A stretch of 64,000 nucleotides of DNA from positions 1 through 64,000 of the forward strand of contig JBDRUT010000011.1 of the NCBI GenBank assembly GCA_039801465.1, given 5' to 3'. Below are positions 33,517 to 41,653 of the stretch, in pieces. This DNA comes from JAOABV01 sp039801465 (GTDB lineage: Bacteria; Hydrothermota; Tepidihabitantia; Tepidihabitantales; CAIPLT01). The translations under genes and the position numbers were made by a program. The notes under the pieces are model-generated. The model saw nothing but the letters and a program-made list of their open reading frames with translations. It was not told the DNA's origin and made no database searches. Position 1 is the stretch's first letter, and each line of letters starts with the position of its first letter.

Positions 33517-34260
33517 ATGAAAACTGCTACTGAGATCGAACAATATTTTCTAAAACTCAATCTTAATGAAGAATCATATCGCTACTTAAAATATCATTCA
33601 AAACGATATGTGCTACTTTTAGATATTGTTAGACATTTAAGAACCTTATTTCCCGAAAATATTAAAATTATGGATGTTGGTCCATCTTTTTTTACAGAGA
33701 TTTTACAGAAAAATTTCCCTGAAGACCAAATTTTTACTCTGGGTTATGATGCGATTGCAAGTAGGGGAGGCCATTTTCCTATAGGTGTTAATTATAATAA
33801 AAATAATCATTTTGTTTTTGATTTGAATAATAGCCAAGATCAAAAACAGTGGATAAAAGTTCCGATGTGCGATATAATAATATTAGCCGAAGTAATTGAA
33901 CACCTATACACTTCTCCAATTTTGGTTTTAAAGTTTATCGATTCATTTTTGAAATCAGGTGGATTTCTTGTTATACAGACACCCAATGCAGCATCGTTAT
34001 TAAAAAGAATAACTCTTTTAATTGGTAGGAATCCGTATGAAATGATTAGAGAAGATATGCTTAATCCTGGTCATTATCATGAATATACCAAGAACGAATT
34101 ATTTACGATTGCCCAAAAAATTGGTTATAATGTGTATTGGTTTAAATATAGCAATTATTTTAATCGACTGTCAAAAATTGAAAAGATATACGGATTTGTG
34201 CAGAAGTTTACTTTGCCCCAATTAAAAGATGGAATGTCTTTAATTCTACAAAAACCTTGA
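33517..34260 (+). CDS. SAM-dependent methyltransferase (class I)
   Basis: The ATG at 33517, 4 bases after the ZIP stop, gives 247 residues. A methyltransferase type 11/23 fold: motif I region KIMDVGPSFFTEIL (a weak version of the usual GxGxG), DIIILAEVIEHLYTSP in the motif II position, and LKSGGFLVIQTPNAASL as motif III. The degenerate glycine loop leaves open whether it is active. Relatives act on lipids, quinones or glycans; the HYHEYTKNEL segment is common among glycan-cluster members. The gene ends the operon that begins with the PNPOx-like protein. Confidence 0.8.
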   Translation: MKTATEIEQYFLKLNLNEESYRYLKYHSKRYVLLLDIVRHLRTLFPENIKIMDVGPSFFTEILQKNFPEDQIFTLGYDAIASRGGHFPIGVNYNKNNHFVFDLNNSQDQKQWIKVPMCDIIILAEVIEHLYTSPILVLKFIDSFLKSGGFLVIQTPNAASLLKRITLLIGRNPYEMIREDMLNPGHYHEYTKNELFTIAQKIGYNVYWFKYSNYFNRLSKIEKIYGFVQKFTLPQLKDGMSLILQKP

Positions 34261-34399
34261 GGGAGTCACACCATCTGATTAAGGACATTTTATATTAATG
34301 TCTTGAATTTTAATATTTATAAGAAAAATTGCTTGATTTTTTAGTATAATTTATGTATACATTTTAAAGCATGTTGCACCTGCTAAATTAGGAGCGTAA

Positions 34400-34582
34400 A
34401 TGATTACAAAAATTATTGAAGGATTGATTCTTATTTTATTGGGACTTATGATTTGGTTATCAAAACTTAATGTAGTTAATTTCCGGATTATTTTTAAACG
34501 TGACTGGCCTTTAGTTTTGGTTATTATCGGTGTTCTTATACTGGTTGAGACAATTACAAAGAAACGGAGAATTGAGAAATGA
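34400..34582 (+). CDS. Micro-membrane protein (LiaI/LiaF-TM-like), first of a pair
   Basis: A 60-residue protein with two membrane segments (about 7-20 and 38-52) separated by FRIIFKRDWPLVLV. The RDWPL turn between two helices resembles the LiaI-LiaF-like transmembrane region that in other proteins precedes an envelope-stress domain; here it stands alone. AGGAG precedes the ATG, and a TTGATT/TATACA promoter-like pair lies upstream. Its stop overlaps the start of a second, related micro-protein (ATGA). Function unknown; the pair may form a membrane complex. Confidence 0.75.
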   Translation: MITKIIEGLILILLGLMIWLSKLNVVNFRIIFKRDWPLVLVIIGVLILVETITKKRRIEK

Positions 34583-34734
34583 AACGAATATTATTCCCAT
34601 TAATTGTTCTAATAATTGGGCTTTGGATATGGTTAAGCAATATCGGTCTGCTTGCTTTCCATCGAGATTGGCCCTTGCTAGTTATTATTTTTGGTATTTG
34701 GCTTTTGACAAAAGCGATTAGAAAGAAAAAGTAA
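34579..34734 (+). CDS. Micro-membrane protein (LiaI/LiaF-TM-like), second of a pair
   Basis: A 51-residue protein starting in the ATGA overlap with its neighbour, so translation is coupled. It has the same layout: helix (ILFPLIVLIIGLWIWLS), FHRDWPLLV turn, second helix (IIFGIWLLTKAI) and a basic tail (RKKK). Residue-level similarity to the first protein (GLxIWLS, RDWPL, KKK tail) shows a tandem paralogue pair. The coupling and shared motif make both real despite their size. ThiE follows 24 bases downstream and may be co-transcribed. Confidence 0.7.
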   Translation: MKRILFPLIVLIIGLWIWLSNIGLLAFHRDWPLLVIIFGIWLLTKAIRKKK

Positions 34735-34758
34735 TCAGCGTTTGTTGAAGATAAATTT

Positions 34759-35796
34759 ATGAACCGAATAATTGATGTTAATCTTAACCGACTTTCCGAA
34801 GGTTTAAGAGTGATTGAAGAAATTTGCCGGTTTTATTTGGAAGACAAGGATAACTTATTTTTGATTAGAAACCTAAAAAATGAGATTAGGAAAACTGAAA
34901 ATGAAATCAGAAAAGATGTGATTTGGTTTCGTAAAAGCGAAGATGATTTAGGCCGCCAAGAAAATTTTGATAAGATGAGCCGAACTTCAATTTTTGATGT
35001 CTTTACTGCAAATATCAAAAGATGTCAAGAATCGGCGCGGGTATTAGAAGAAATTTTTAAGATTCGCAACCGAAGAATATCAGGATTTTTCAAAAAGGTA
35101 AGATTTGTTCTTTATGATTTGGAAAAGAAGTTGGCTCGGCAATTTCTCGTTGAATTTGACTCTAAACTCTATGTTATCATTGACACGGGAACAATAGGAA
35201 GAAAACATCTTATTCCAATAACTGAGGCGATTGTTTTAGGCGGAGCAACAATGATTCAACTTAGGGAGCCTAAGGATACAGCTACTAATGTCTGGTTACA
35301 AGATGCCAAAATAATTAAGAACTGTATCAATAAATATTCTGTCAAATTTATTATTAATGATAGAGTTGATGTTGTTCAAGCTGTTGACGCAGACGGAGTT
35401 CATCTTGGTGCCGACGATATGTCTTTGAAATATGCGCGCCAAATTTTACCAATTAATAAAATTATTGGCAGGACGGTAAGAGATATTCAAGATGCGAAAA
35501 AAGCAGAACGAGAAGGAGCAAATTACATAAGTGCTGGTTCAATATTTTCTTCGATTACCAAACCGACAGCACCAGTAATTGGCATAAAAAACTTAAAAGC
35601 AATTACTAAATCAGTAAAAATCCCTGTTATTGCAATTGGTGGAATAACAACAGAAAATATAAAACAGATTTTTCTGGCTGGTGCAAAAGGCATCTGTGTG
35701 ATTTCAGCGGTATTTCAGGGAGTCGATCTCCGATCACAAGATTTTAAATCAGTAATAAAGGCTAATCTTAAAAGATTGTTAAAAGAAGTTACTTAG
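34759..35796 (+). CDS. thiE: ThiD2-ThiE fusion: thiamine-phosphate synthase
   Basis: A 345-residue two-domain enzyme. Residues 1-125 form a ThiD2-type domain (IDVNLNRLSEGLRVIEEICRF, SARVLEE), proposed to replace the usual HMP-P kinase ThiD. Residues about 135-345 are ThiE, joining HMP-PP and thiazole phosphate to thiamine phosphate: IQLREPKDTA, INDRVDVVQAVDADGVHLG, SAGSIFSSITKP and PVIAIGGITTENI. The same arrangement is known from cyanobacteria and some other lineages. No other thi gene or TPP riboswitch is in the window. It follows the micro-protein pair by 24 bases. Confidence 0.93.
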   Translation: MNRIIDVNLNRLSEGLRVIEEICRFYLEDKDNLFLIRNLKNEIRKTENEIRKDVIWFRKSEDDLGRQENFDKMSRTSIFDVFTANIKRCQESARVLEEIFKIRNRRISGFFKKVRFVLYDLEKKLARQFLVEFDSKLYVIIDTGTIGRKHLIPITEAIVLGGATMIQLREPKDTATNVWLQDAKIIKNCINKYSVKFIINDRVDVVQAVDADGVHLGADDMSLKYARQILPINKIIGRTVRDIQDAKKAEREGANYISAGSIFSSITKPTAPVIGIKNLKAITKSVKIPVIAIGGITTENIKQIFLAGAKGICVISAVFQGVDLRSQDFKSVIKANLKRLLKEVT

Positions 35797-35858
35797 CATC
35801 TTTACTGATAAAGCAGGAAGTATCTAATATTTTACTTAACCTATAAAATTTTTAACAA

Positions 35859-37109
35859 TTAAAGTTTCTGATAATATAGTCTCTTACCCCGAACATAAGT
35901 TTCCACAATAAGACGGTCATCACCACAAAATATCATTTGGGATAATAGCTCTTCAGTTTTTGTTTTTTTATTACAGTTTGTAGGATATTTCACAATAATG
36001 AAATCTCCTTCTTTGTTTTGAGCAAAATTACCAATAAGATTGTCTAAACTTAATACTTTAGCCCCACCTAATGTGGCGTAGTAGAATGCTTTGAGAGGAG
36101 AGATTTTTCTCACATAATAAGCATCACGCATCACGGAAAACATAGAAAAAGATGGTCCAGCACCGACATCACTACCTAAACCGATTGTGATATTGAGTTG
36201 CTCCATTTTAGCAATATTAGCCCGTCCACTATGCAAAAAGAAATTTGATGATGGGCAATGAGCAACTTTAGTCTGAGTTTTACTTAATAATTTATATTCT
36301 GCATCTTTCAGATGAATAGCATGGGCAACAATTGTCTTTGGACCTAAAATTCCAGTGTGATAATATAATTCAGTATATGAATTATATTGGGGAAATAGTT
36401 TTTTTGTTAAATTTAATTCTTTACGGTTTTCGGCAAGATGAGTGTGGATATATGCATTATTGTTTTTACAAAATTTAGCAACTGATTTTAATAATATTTC
36501 GGTTGTTGCCGGTGCAAAACGAGGGCTGAATGCATAATAAAGTCGTCCATCCGTTCCGTTCCACTTTTCAAATAATTCAATGCTCTCAGTTAAAGATTTT
36601 TTAGTTGACTCTACGGCAAAATGGGATAATTTATTATCCATCATCGATTTACCAATTATAGCCCGAATACCGAAATCTTGAGCAATTCTAAATGCCCAGT
36701 CAGTATATTTAAATGAACTTGATGAAAAAATTAGACCCGTGGTCGTGCCATTTTTAACCATTTCATAATAAAAAGATTTAATATCTTTTTTTATTTTATA
36801 TAGATTAGATTCAGAGAGTTCGCTTTTTATTATGTAATTATTAAGCCAATTTAAGAGTTCTTCTCCATAACGGCCCCGTAAATGCAGTTGCGGTAAATGC
36901 AGATGAACATCAATAAATCCAGGGAGGATTATAAATTTGCGATAATTAAAAATTTTTGCATTAGAATACGAATGTTGAAATCTTTCACACCATTTGCCGT
37001 AGTTTATTATTTTACCATTATTATCAATTGCCAAAAACCCATCCGGATAATCTTCAAAATTATTTCCATCAAGAAAATTAAGTATTCGTCCGCGAAAAAC
37101 TCTTATCAT
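35859..37109 (-). CDS. guaD: Guanine deaminase-like amidohydrolase
   Basis: A 416-residue metal-dependent amidohydrolase that most resembles guanine deaminase (guanine to xanthine). Metal ligands are seen in FIDVHLHLPQ, HTHLAENRKEL, VAHAIHL and GLGSDVGAGPSFSMFSVMRDAY; the RYGEELLNWLNNYIIKSE segment and the SDVGAG-SFSM region are characteristic of the guanine deaminase branch. Other TRZ/ATZ-type deaminases remain possible. A TTGACA/TAAAGT promoter ends 8 bases before the ATG with no Shine-Dalgarno, suggesting a leaderless mRNA. With deoC, deoB and cdd it fits a nucleobase-salvage theme. Confidence 0.88.
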   Translation of the reverse strand: MIRVFRGRILNFLDGNNFEDYPDGFLAIDNNGKIINYGKWCERFQHSYSNAKIFNYRKFIILPGFIDVHLHLPQLHLRGRYGEELLNWLNNYIIKSELSESNLYKIKKDIKSFYYEMVKNGTTTGLIFSSSSFKYTDWAFRIAQDFGIRAIIGKSMMDNKLSHFAVESTKKSLTESIELFEKWNGTDGRLYYAFSPRFAPATTEILLKSVAKFCKNNNAYIHTHLAENRKELNLTKKLFPQYNSYTELYYHTGILGPKTIVAHAIHLKDAEYKLLSKTQTKVAHCPSSNFFLHSGRANIAKMEQLNITIGLGSDVGAGPSFSMFSVMRDAYYVRKISPLKAFYYATLGGAKVLSLDNLIGNFAQNKEGDFIIVKYPTNCNKKTKTEELLSQMIFCGDDRLIVETYVRGKRLYYQKL

Positions 37110-37117
37110 TGTATAGG

Positions 37118-37145
37118 ACTTTACTTAAGATTTACTACTTGTCAA
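37118..37145 (-). promoter_or_regulatory. Promoter of guaD (leaderless type)
   Basis: On the minus strand, TTGACA (37140-37145) and TAAAGT (37118-37123) are 16 bases apart. The -10 box ends 8 bases before ATG 37109 and the gap contains no ribosome-binding sequence. Confidence 0.6.
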
Positions 37146-37328
37146 TATCTAAATGAATTGAAGGAAGGTTTAACAACTTTTTATTGACAGTAAGTAATAT
37201 TTATATTACTTTATTCACAATGAATTAATATTAGATGCGCATTGGTTTATTTGTTGCTACACAAAATATCTTCTAGCGGCAAAAAATTATTATCGAGGAA
37301 TTATTGATAATGGCTTCCAATTCATTAA

Positions 37329-37356
37329 TTGACATTTTATATTTTTTTATTATACT
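37329..37356 (+). promoter_or_regulatory. Promoter of acs with long leader
   Basis: TTGACA (37329-37334) and TATACT (37351-37356) are 16 bases apart. The next plus-strand gene is acs at 37576, so the leader would be about 210 bases. Confidence 0.65.
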
Positions 37357-37575
37357 TTAATTTTAATAAACTTTAATTAGAATGAAAAGATTTAAAATGA
37401 TTCAATACAAGTATTTTGATAATCGTGATTTGCTTGTTTGTGGTTATCTGCAATTTATTTTGCTTCTAAGGCATAAAATCATATGGATATGTTAGTTTTT
37501 GCATTTCAATGTCTTAGAGGCTTATTGAAAACAAAATATAATGATTAGATTAAATAAAAAACAGGAGGAACATTT

Positions 37576-39480
37576 ATGGCTGATAATAAAGAAATCTATT
37601 ATCCCCCAGAAAATCTGGTAAAAAATGCTAATGTAACTAAATTTATGGAAAAACACGGCATAAAGACATTAGACGAATTACTTAATCGAGCACAAGACCA
37701 AGAATGGTTTTGGGGTGAGATGGCTAAAGAGTTAGAATGGTATAAACCGTTTAACAAAGTTTTGGAATGGAATTTACCTTTTGCCAAATGGTTTTTGGGT
37801 GGCAAGTTTAATATTGTTCACAATGCATTAGACCGGCATATGAAGACTAAAACTGCAAATAAACTTGCATATATTTATGAACCGGAACCTGAAAATGAAA
37901 AAGTTGAGCGGTGGACTTACGCTGACATTAACCGCGAAGTATGTAAATTTGCTAATGTGCTAAAAAAACTTGGTGTTACCAAAGGCGACCGTGTGACGAT
38001 TTATTTGCCAATGATACCACAATTACCCATTGCTATGCTTGCTTGTGCTAAAATCGGAGCAATTCATTCAGTTGTCTTTTCTGGTTTTAGTGCTGGTTCA
38101 CTAAAAGACCGAATTCTTGATGCTGAAGCCAAAATATTAATTACCTGTGATGGTGCCTATCGTCGTGGTAAATTAGTGACTTTAAAAAATAATGCTGACG
38201 AAGCAGTAAGAGACTGTCCCAGTGTCCAACATATTATCGTCTTTAATCGAGCAAATTCAAAAGTTTCAATGACACCGAAACGGGATCTCTGGTGGCACGA
38301 ATTAACTGCTAACGAATCAGACCAATGTCCAACCGAACAACTTGATTCTGAAGACATATTATACACGCTTTATACATCAGGCACTACTGGTAAACCTAAA
38401 GGTATTGTGCATGTCCACGGCGGATACGCAGTTGGATGCTATGCAACATTAAAGTTTATCTTTGACTTAAAAGAAAATGATATATGGTGGTGTGCAGCAG
38501 ATATTGGTTGGGTGACAGGTCATAGTTATATTGTTTATGCACCATTAATGCTTGGTGTAACTTCAATGCTTTATGAAGGTGCACCGGACTATCCGGATGC
38601 TGGCAGATGGTGGAGGATGATTGAACGAGAAAAAGTGACTGTGTTTTACACTTCACCAACGGCAATTAGAATGCATATGAGATATGGCGAGCAATGGGCG
38701 CAAAAGTATAACTTGTCAAGTTTAAGACTACTGGGCAGTGTTGGCGAACCGATTAATCCTGAAGCCTGGCGTTGGTATTATAAATATATTGGTGGTGAGC
38801 GTTGTCCGATTATGGATACTTGGTGGCAAACTGAAACCGGTCATATTCTGATTACTCCTTTACCAATTACGCCATTAAAACCAGGTTCAGCAACAAAACC
38901 TTTTCCTGGTGTTAAAGCCGATGTCTATACAAGTGAAGGTAAACCGATTAAACCCAATGAGAATGGTTTTGCTGTGCTTTTAGCACCCTGGCCCGGAATG
39001 CTCAGAACTCTATATAAAGATCCAGAAAGATATAAACAAGTATATTGGTCTCGTTTCCCTGGTGTTTATCTTACTGGTGATTCTTGTACAATTGATGAAG
39101 ATGGTTATTTCTGGTTTAGGGGACGTGCAGACGAAGTGCTAAATGTTGCCGGACATCGTTTAGGAACTGCTGAAGTTGAAAGTGCATTAGTTGCTCATCC
39201 GGCAGTGGCTGAAGCAGCGGTCATTGGTATTCCCCATGAAGTTAAAGGAGATGTGCCTAAAGCATATGTAACACTTAAAGTCGGTTTCAAACCATCAGAA
39301 GAACTGGCAAAGGAACTCAAAGATTGGGTTGGTAAAGAAATCGGTCCAATTGCTCGGCCGGAAGAGATTGAGTTCCGCGATAAATTACCTAAGACACGGT
39401 CAGGTAAAATTATGCGACGATTACTTAAAGCCGAAGCATTAGGTAAACCGGTCGGCGATATATCAACTTTGGAAGAATAA
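37576..39480 (+). CDS. acs: Acetyl-CoA synthetase (AMP-forming)
   Basis: Activates acetate to acetyl-CoA with ATP. At 634 residues it is full length. Motifs in order are YTSGTTGKPKGIVHVHGGY (phosphate loop), WWCAADIGWVTGHSYIVY, DTWWQTETGHILITPLP (adenine and acetate pocket), YLTGDSCTIDEDGYFWFRGRADEVLNVAGHRLGTAEVES (hinge) and KTRSGKIMRR, whose second Lys is catalytic and usually the regulatory acetylation site. AGGAGG precedes the ATG. The conserved pocket Trp in DTWWQTE favours acetate over longer acids. It sits upstream of an OFA transporter and malic enzyme, consistent with organic-acid use. Confidence 0.96.
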   Translation: MADNKEIYYPPENLVKNANVTKFMEKHGIKTLDELLNRAQDQEWFWGEMAKELEWYKPFNKVLEWNLPFAKWFLGGKFNIVHNALDRHMKTKTANKLAYIYEPEPENEKVERWTYADINREVCKFANVLKKLGVTKGDRVTIYLPMIPQLPIAMLACAKIGAIHSVVFSGFSAGSLKDRILDAEAKILITCDGAYRRGKLVTLKNNADEAVRDCPSVQHIIVFNRANSKVSMTPKRDLWWHELTANESDQCPTEQLDSEDILYTLYTSGTTGKPKGIVHVHGGYAVGCYATLKFIFDLKENDIWWCAADIGWVTGHSYIVYAPLMLGVTSMLYEGAPDYPDAGRWWRMIEREKVTVFYTSPTAIRMHMRYGEQWAQKYNLSSLRLLGSVGEPINPEAWRWYYKYIGGERCPIMDTWWQTETGHILITPLPITPLKPGSATKPFPGVKADVYTSEGKPIKPNENGFAVLLAPWPGMLRTLYKDPERYKQVYWSRFPGVYLTGDSCTIDEDGYFWFRGRADEVLNVAGHRLGTAEVESALVAHPAVAEAAVIGIPHEVKGDVPKAYVTLKVGFKPSEELAKELKDWVGKEIGPIARPEEIEFRDKLPKTRSGKIMRRLLKAEALGKPVGDISTLEE

Positions 39481-39789
39481 AAAGAGAAGCAAGAGGCATG
39501 AAGCAAGAAGTTAGAATTAAGAGATTATAACGAGAACCTTTGCTAAACATATTATACCAATTTCTGCGGTTTAGAAAATGAAACAAGAAATTAGTTTTAA
39601 GATTAATAGAGTTCTGAAAAAGTGCTACTGGAAACACTGACCGCACAAAACAAATAGGAAATCAATGATTTCAATAGGGAATAGACTTTCGCAAAGATTT
39701 TAAACAACCCTGGACATATGCATTATACGAACTTCAGTTAATTTAGGACATGACGAAAGAAGTTAGTTTTAAGATAGTATAACGCGGAT
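39481..39789. other. 309-bp region between acs and the four-helix-bundle gene
   Basis: Holds the left inverted-repeat arm (39485-39509) and three degenerate copies of an approximately 20-base repeat (near 39502, 39579 and 39755), of which the first and third continue into TATAACG. No gene is visible. It appears to be part of the IVS-type element. Confidence 0.55.
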
Positions 39790-40181
39790 TTGATAAGAAG
39801 CTATAAAGACCTTGAGATTTACAAGTTATCTTATAAATTAGCAATGGAAATATTTTCCATCTCAAAGGACTTTCCTAAAAGTGAGACATATGCATTAAAA
39901 AATCAAATTCGGAATTCGTCTCGTTCTGTTTCTGCTAATATTGTTGAAGGTTGGTCAAAACGTAAGTATGAAAATGTATTTAAACGACATCTAATAGATT
40001 CAATAGGGTCTTGCGAAGAGACTAAAGTCTGGTTAGATTTTGCTTACGACTGCAACTATATCACGAAACCGATACATGATAAATTTATAAAAGGTTATGA
40101 AGATATAAGCAAAATGATACAAGGTCTTATTAGGAAATGGCAAACCCTGTAATTTTTTCTTGCTTCATGCATCTTGCTTCT
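39485..40181 (+). mobile_element. Putative IVS-type element bounded by 25-bp inverted repeats
   Basis: AGAAGCAAGAGGCATGAAGC and the next five bases (39485-39509) recur inverted at 40157-40181 with 24 of 25 matches. Between them lies a four-helix-bundle (23S rRNA intervening-sequence type) gene. Between the left arm and the gene, a degenerate repeat (AAGCAAGAAGTTAGAATTAAG at about 39502, AAACAAGAAATTAGTTTTAAG at about 39579, GAAAGAAGTTAGTTTTAAG at about 39755) occurs three times. The arms could pair in RNA into a long stem enclosing the gene, as IVSs do in 23S rRNA, yet the element sits between acs and an OFA transporter gene. No transposase is present. Confidence 0.55.
39790..40152 (+). CDS. 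Four-helix-bundle protein, 23S rRNA intervening-sequence family
   Basis: A 120-residue, all-helical protein of the IVS / four-helix-bundle family (TIGR02436 type). It shows the family pattern SYKDLEIYKLSYKLAMEIFSISKDFPKSETYALKNQIRNSSRSVSANIVEGW, then a basic patch KRKYENVFKRHL and SCEETKVWLDFAYDC. Members were first seen in 23S rRNA intervening sequences and are related to the Avd protein of retroelements; their role is not established. Translation appears to start at TTG 39790 with only a weak GCGG upstream. It is enclosed by inverted repeats, and sits apart from any rRNA gene. Confidence 0.85.
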   Translation: MIRSYKDLEIYKLSYKLAMEIFSISKDFPKSETYALKNQIRNSSRSVSANIVEGWSKRKYENVFKRHLIDSIGSCEETKVWLDFAYDCNYITKPIHDKFIKGYEDISKMIQGLIRKWQTL

Positions 40182-40207
40182 TGCCTCTTTCATTTTAAGG
40201 AGTAAGT

Positions 40208-41623
40208 ATGAACAATAATAAACTATTCAACCGTTGGTGGATTGTTTTTGCGGCAATTATTATCCAACTATGTTTAGGTGCAATTTATGCTTGGAGTGTG
40301 TTCAGAAAGCCATTGGAGCAACAACCTTTGGTTACTAAATCAATCATTGTCTCAGAAGTAAAGAAATTTGACACATTACTGGTCCGTGGTGCTGGCGAAG
40401 AATTGATGTTAAATGATTCGATTGCTATTAGAACTGGCGACCTGTGGAAACTAACTTACAATGAAAAAGAAAAAAATGTTGTAACAAAAATAAATTCAAT
40501 TCAAGGGGATACAATAATTGTAAAAAGAGGATTGACTCCAACTCAAGCATCTCTACCATTCTCGTTTGTCTTAATCTTCTTTGCTTTAGCAACTATTATT
40601 GGCGGACGATGGCAAGATAAATCCGGACCGAAAATTGCAATTGCAGGCGGAATCTTATTAGGATTAGGTATGATTTTGGCAAGTTTTGCAAAAAGTCTTT
40701 TTGCAATTGTCTTATTCTATGGTGTAATTTCTGGTATCGGTATTGGTATTGCCTATGTCTGCCCAATCTCAGCCGGCGTTAAATGGTTTCCAGATAAACG
40801 AGGTTTAATTACTGGTCTCTCTGTTGCTGGTTTTGGAGCAGGAGCATTAATTGTCGGACCGGTTGCAAGAAGTCTGATTGATTCGGTTGGAATTTTTAAT
40901 ACTTTTCGCTTGCTCGGAATTGTATTTCTTATTTTGGTTTTTATCGGCGGTATTATATTAAGAAATCCGCCATCAGGATATAAACCTGCGGGATGGAATC
41001 CACCAATAATAACTACGACTTCAAAAGTAGATTTCAGTGCAGGTGAAATGTTATCAACCGGTAAATTCTATTTAATATGGCTGATGTATTTTATTGGTTG
41101 TGCTTGTGGACTAATGGTAATCGGACAAACTTCACCGATTGGTCAAGAACTGGCTCAGTATTCTAAAGAGACTGCAGCATTAGGTGTTAGTTTACTGGCA
41201 ATATTTAATGCCGTGGGTAGAATTTTCTGGGGAAGAATTTCTGATTCATTTGGACGAATGAGAACTTTATTTTTAATATTTCTTATTTGCGGATTAGCGA
41301 TTATTTCATATAATTTGATTTCCGGATTTCAATCTTGGTATTGGATAGGAATATCTTTAGTCGGGTTATGTTTTGGTGGTTATCTGGCTCTATTTCCAGC
41401 AATTACTGCTGATTTATTCGGTACAAAAAATGTCGGTGTGAATTATGGTTTTGTGTTTACTGCATATGGTGTTGGCGGTCTTTTAAGTAATATCTTTGCA
41501 CCAAGAGTTAAAGAATTAACTGGTGGCTATACATTTGCGTTCATTGTTACTGGTGCATTATGTTTAATCGCAGCAATATTGACATTTTTAATTAAGTCAC
41601 CAAAACCAGTAAACGCGAAATAG
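40208..41623 (+). CDS. OFA-family MFS transporter with inserted extracytoplasmic domain
   Basis: A 12-helix major facilitator of the oxalate/formate antiporter family, which exchanges small carboxylates. Family motifs are present: GAIYAWSVFRKPL, TQASLPFSFVLIFFALATIIGGRWQDKSGPK, GIGYV-type YGVISGIGIGIAYVCPI and WFPDKRGLITGLSVAGFGAGA. Unusually, about 70 residues (41-109: beta-rich, IVSEVKKFDTLLVRGAGEEL, GDTIIVKRG) are inserted between helices 1 and 2, a loop that is normally about 20-30 residues, and should lie outside the membrane. AAGGAG precedes the ATG. Malic enzyme follows 30 bases downstream, so malate or a similar acid is a plausible cargo (inference). Confidence 0.9.
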   Translation: MNNNKLFNRWWIVFAAIIIQLCLGAIYAWSVFRKPLEQQPLVTKSIIVSEVKKFDTLLVRGAGEELMLNDSIAIRTGDLWKLTYNEKEKNVVTKINSIQGDTIIVKRGLTPTQASLPFSFVLIFFALATIIGGRWQDKSGPKIAIAGGILLGLGMILASFAKSLFAIVLFYGVISGIGIGIAYVCPISAGVKWFPDKRGLITGLSVAGFGAGALIVGPVARSLIDSVGIFNTFRLLGIVFLILVFIGGIILRNPPSGYKPAGWNPPIITTTSKVDFSAGEMLSTGKFYLIWLMYFIGCACGLMVIGQTSPIGQELAQYSKETAALGVSLLAIFNAVGRIFWGRISDSFGRMRTLFLIFLICGLAIISYNLISGFQSWYWIGISLVGLCFGGYLALFPAITADLFGTKNVGVNYGFVFTAYGVGGLLSNIFAPRVKELTGGYTFAFIVTGALCLIAAILTFLIKSPKPVNAK

Positions 41624-41653
41624 TTATTAAAATAAGTATTTCAGGAGGATTAA

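Larger units (their letters stand above)
37110..37575. other. 466-bp divergent region between guaD and acs
   Basis: Holds the guaD promoter on the minus strand (37118-37145) and a strong plus-strand promoter (37329-37356) that leaves acs a leader of about 210 bases. Within that leader lies a possible 37-codon upstream reading frame (37382-37495, starting MKRFKMIQYKYFDN), which lacks a clear Shine-Dalgarno. No known riboswitch was recognised. Confidence 0.55.
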
